DNA of 64,000 nucleotides, taken from contig NZ_ALVT01000034.1 of NCBI RefSeq assembly GCF_000517105.1, positions 365,689-429,688 of the forward strand, in the 5' to 3' direction. The position numbers and the translations under genes were made by a program. This document shows, in pieces, positions 63,886 through 64,000 of this stretch. The DNA comes from Fischerella sp. PCC 9605 (GTDB lineage Bacteria > Cyanobacteriota > Cyanobacteriia > Cyanobacteriales > Nostocaceae). The notes beneath the pieces are model-generated. The model made no database searches. It was not told where the DNA came from and saw only the letters and a program-made list of their open reading frames with translations. The stretch's first letter is position 1. Every line of letters starts with the position of its first letter.

Positions 63886-64000
63886 ATTTTAAATAACAAC
63901 AACAACAACAGCGTAGCTGATATTAAGTTTTATCACTACGTTGTTTTTATGTACAAGAACAATAGTAATCTAAGTCTATAACGTAAATAGCGATATTAAG
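63886..64000. other. Window end after the TPR gene
   Basis: 115 bp without an open frame of note. A (CAA)n-type microsatellite (AACAACAACAACAACAGCG) follows the stop codon directly. The missing CHAT sequence is not seen in any frame here. Confidence 0.5.

Overview
The window looks like chromosome from a cyanobacterium, most likely a filamentous, Nostocales-type one. GCGATCGC (HIP1) octamers and GCGATCG cores occur throughout. Heptameric tandem repeats (AATGACA, GGGAATA and TTGGGGA types) sit between and even inside genes. There are large signalling proteins: a GAF histidine kinase with a likely bilin cysteine, tandem Ser/Thr kinases, and NB-ARC and AAA proteins with a shared N-terminal domain. 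No rRNA, tRNA or CRISPR array was seen. All functional statements come from reading motifs; no database search was run.

Layout. 1-4.5 kb: two small hypothetical genes, CTP synthase (pyrG) and a divergent cell-wall amidase. 4.8-34.4 kb: a minus-strand cluster for a phage-tail-like contractile injection system (CIS). In transcription order it runs: unknown 139-aa protein, sheath, single tube protein, T4-baseplate-type protein with cysteine pairs, Pro-rich linker protein, Pvc16/DUF4255 tube-terminator type, AAA+ ATPase (Afp15 type), small protein, CIS tube-adaptor, LysM-like adaptor, gp27-like hub, gp5-like spike, PAAR-like tip, gp25, two baseplate-J-type proteins, a tail-protein-I type protein, a beta-helix fibre, a 237-aa carboxypeptidase-regulatory-like protein, and three cargo candidates. 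Many genes overlap by 1-4 nt or have gaps of a few nt, so most of the structural part reads as one operon. The three cargo candidates share an N-terminal four-cysteine leader (CxCGGGCPRC). Two carry the DUF4157 (eCIS-core) HELxH domain, and each has a different C-terminal region. A peptidoglycan-binding-domain protein lies beyond them.

34.9-41.5 kb: accessory and decaying DNA. It holds a short NB-ARC protein without a sensor repeat domain, an antisense WD40 scrap, a Ser/Thr-kinase scrap, and a double-kinase protein with an FGE/C-type-lectin-fold C-terminus that looks like a diversity-generating-retroelement variable region. It also has 20-bp tandem repeats, a conserved 122-aa protein, a MITE-like element and a deleted xylulokinase pseudogene. 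41.7-44.5 kb: the GAF-domain histidine kinase. 44.6-50.0 kb: two adjacent ECF-type nickel/cobalt transporter clusters (CbiM with PDGLE tail-Q-O, and CbiM-N-Q-O), the second behind a Fur/Zur-box-like sequence.

50.1-53.8 kb: two AAA_35-type ATPases, one fused to a degenerate GGDEF domain. 54-59 kb: an S4 RNA-binding protein, a translationally coupled DUF6152/DUF6644-type pair, and a BMP-family ABC ATPase and lipoprotein without adjacent permease genes. 59-64 kb: a half-size TauE/SafE protein, an acetamidase/formamidase, a TM2 protein, remnants of a hydrolase and of a transposase, and a TPR protein that stops where a CHAT domain would normally start.
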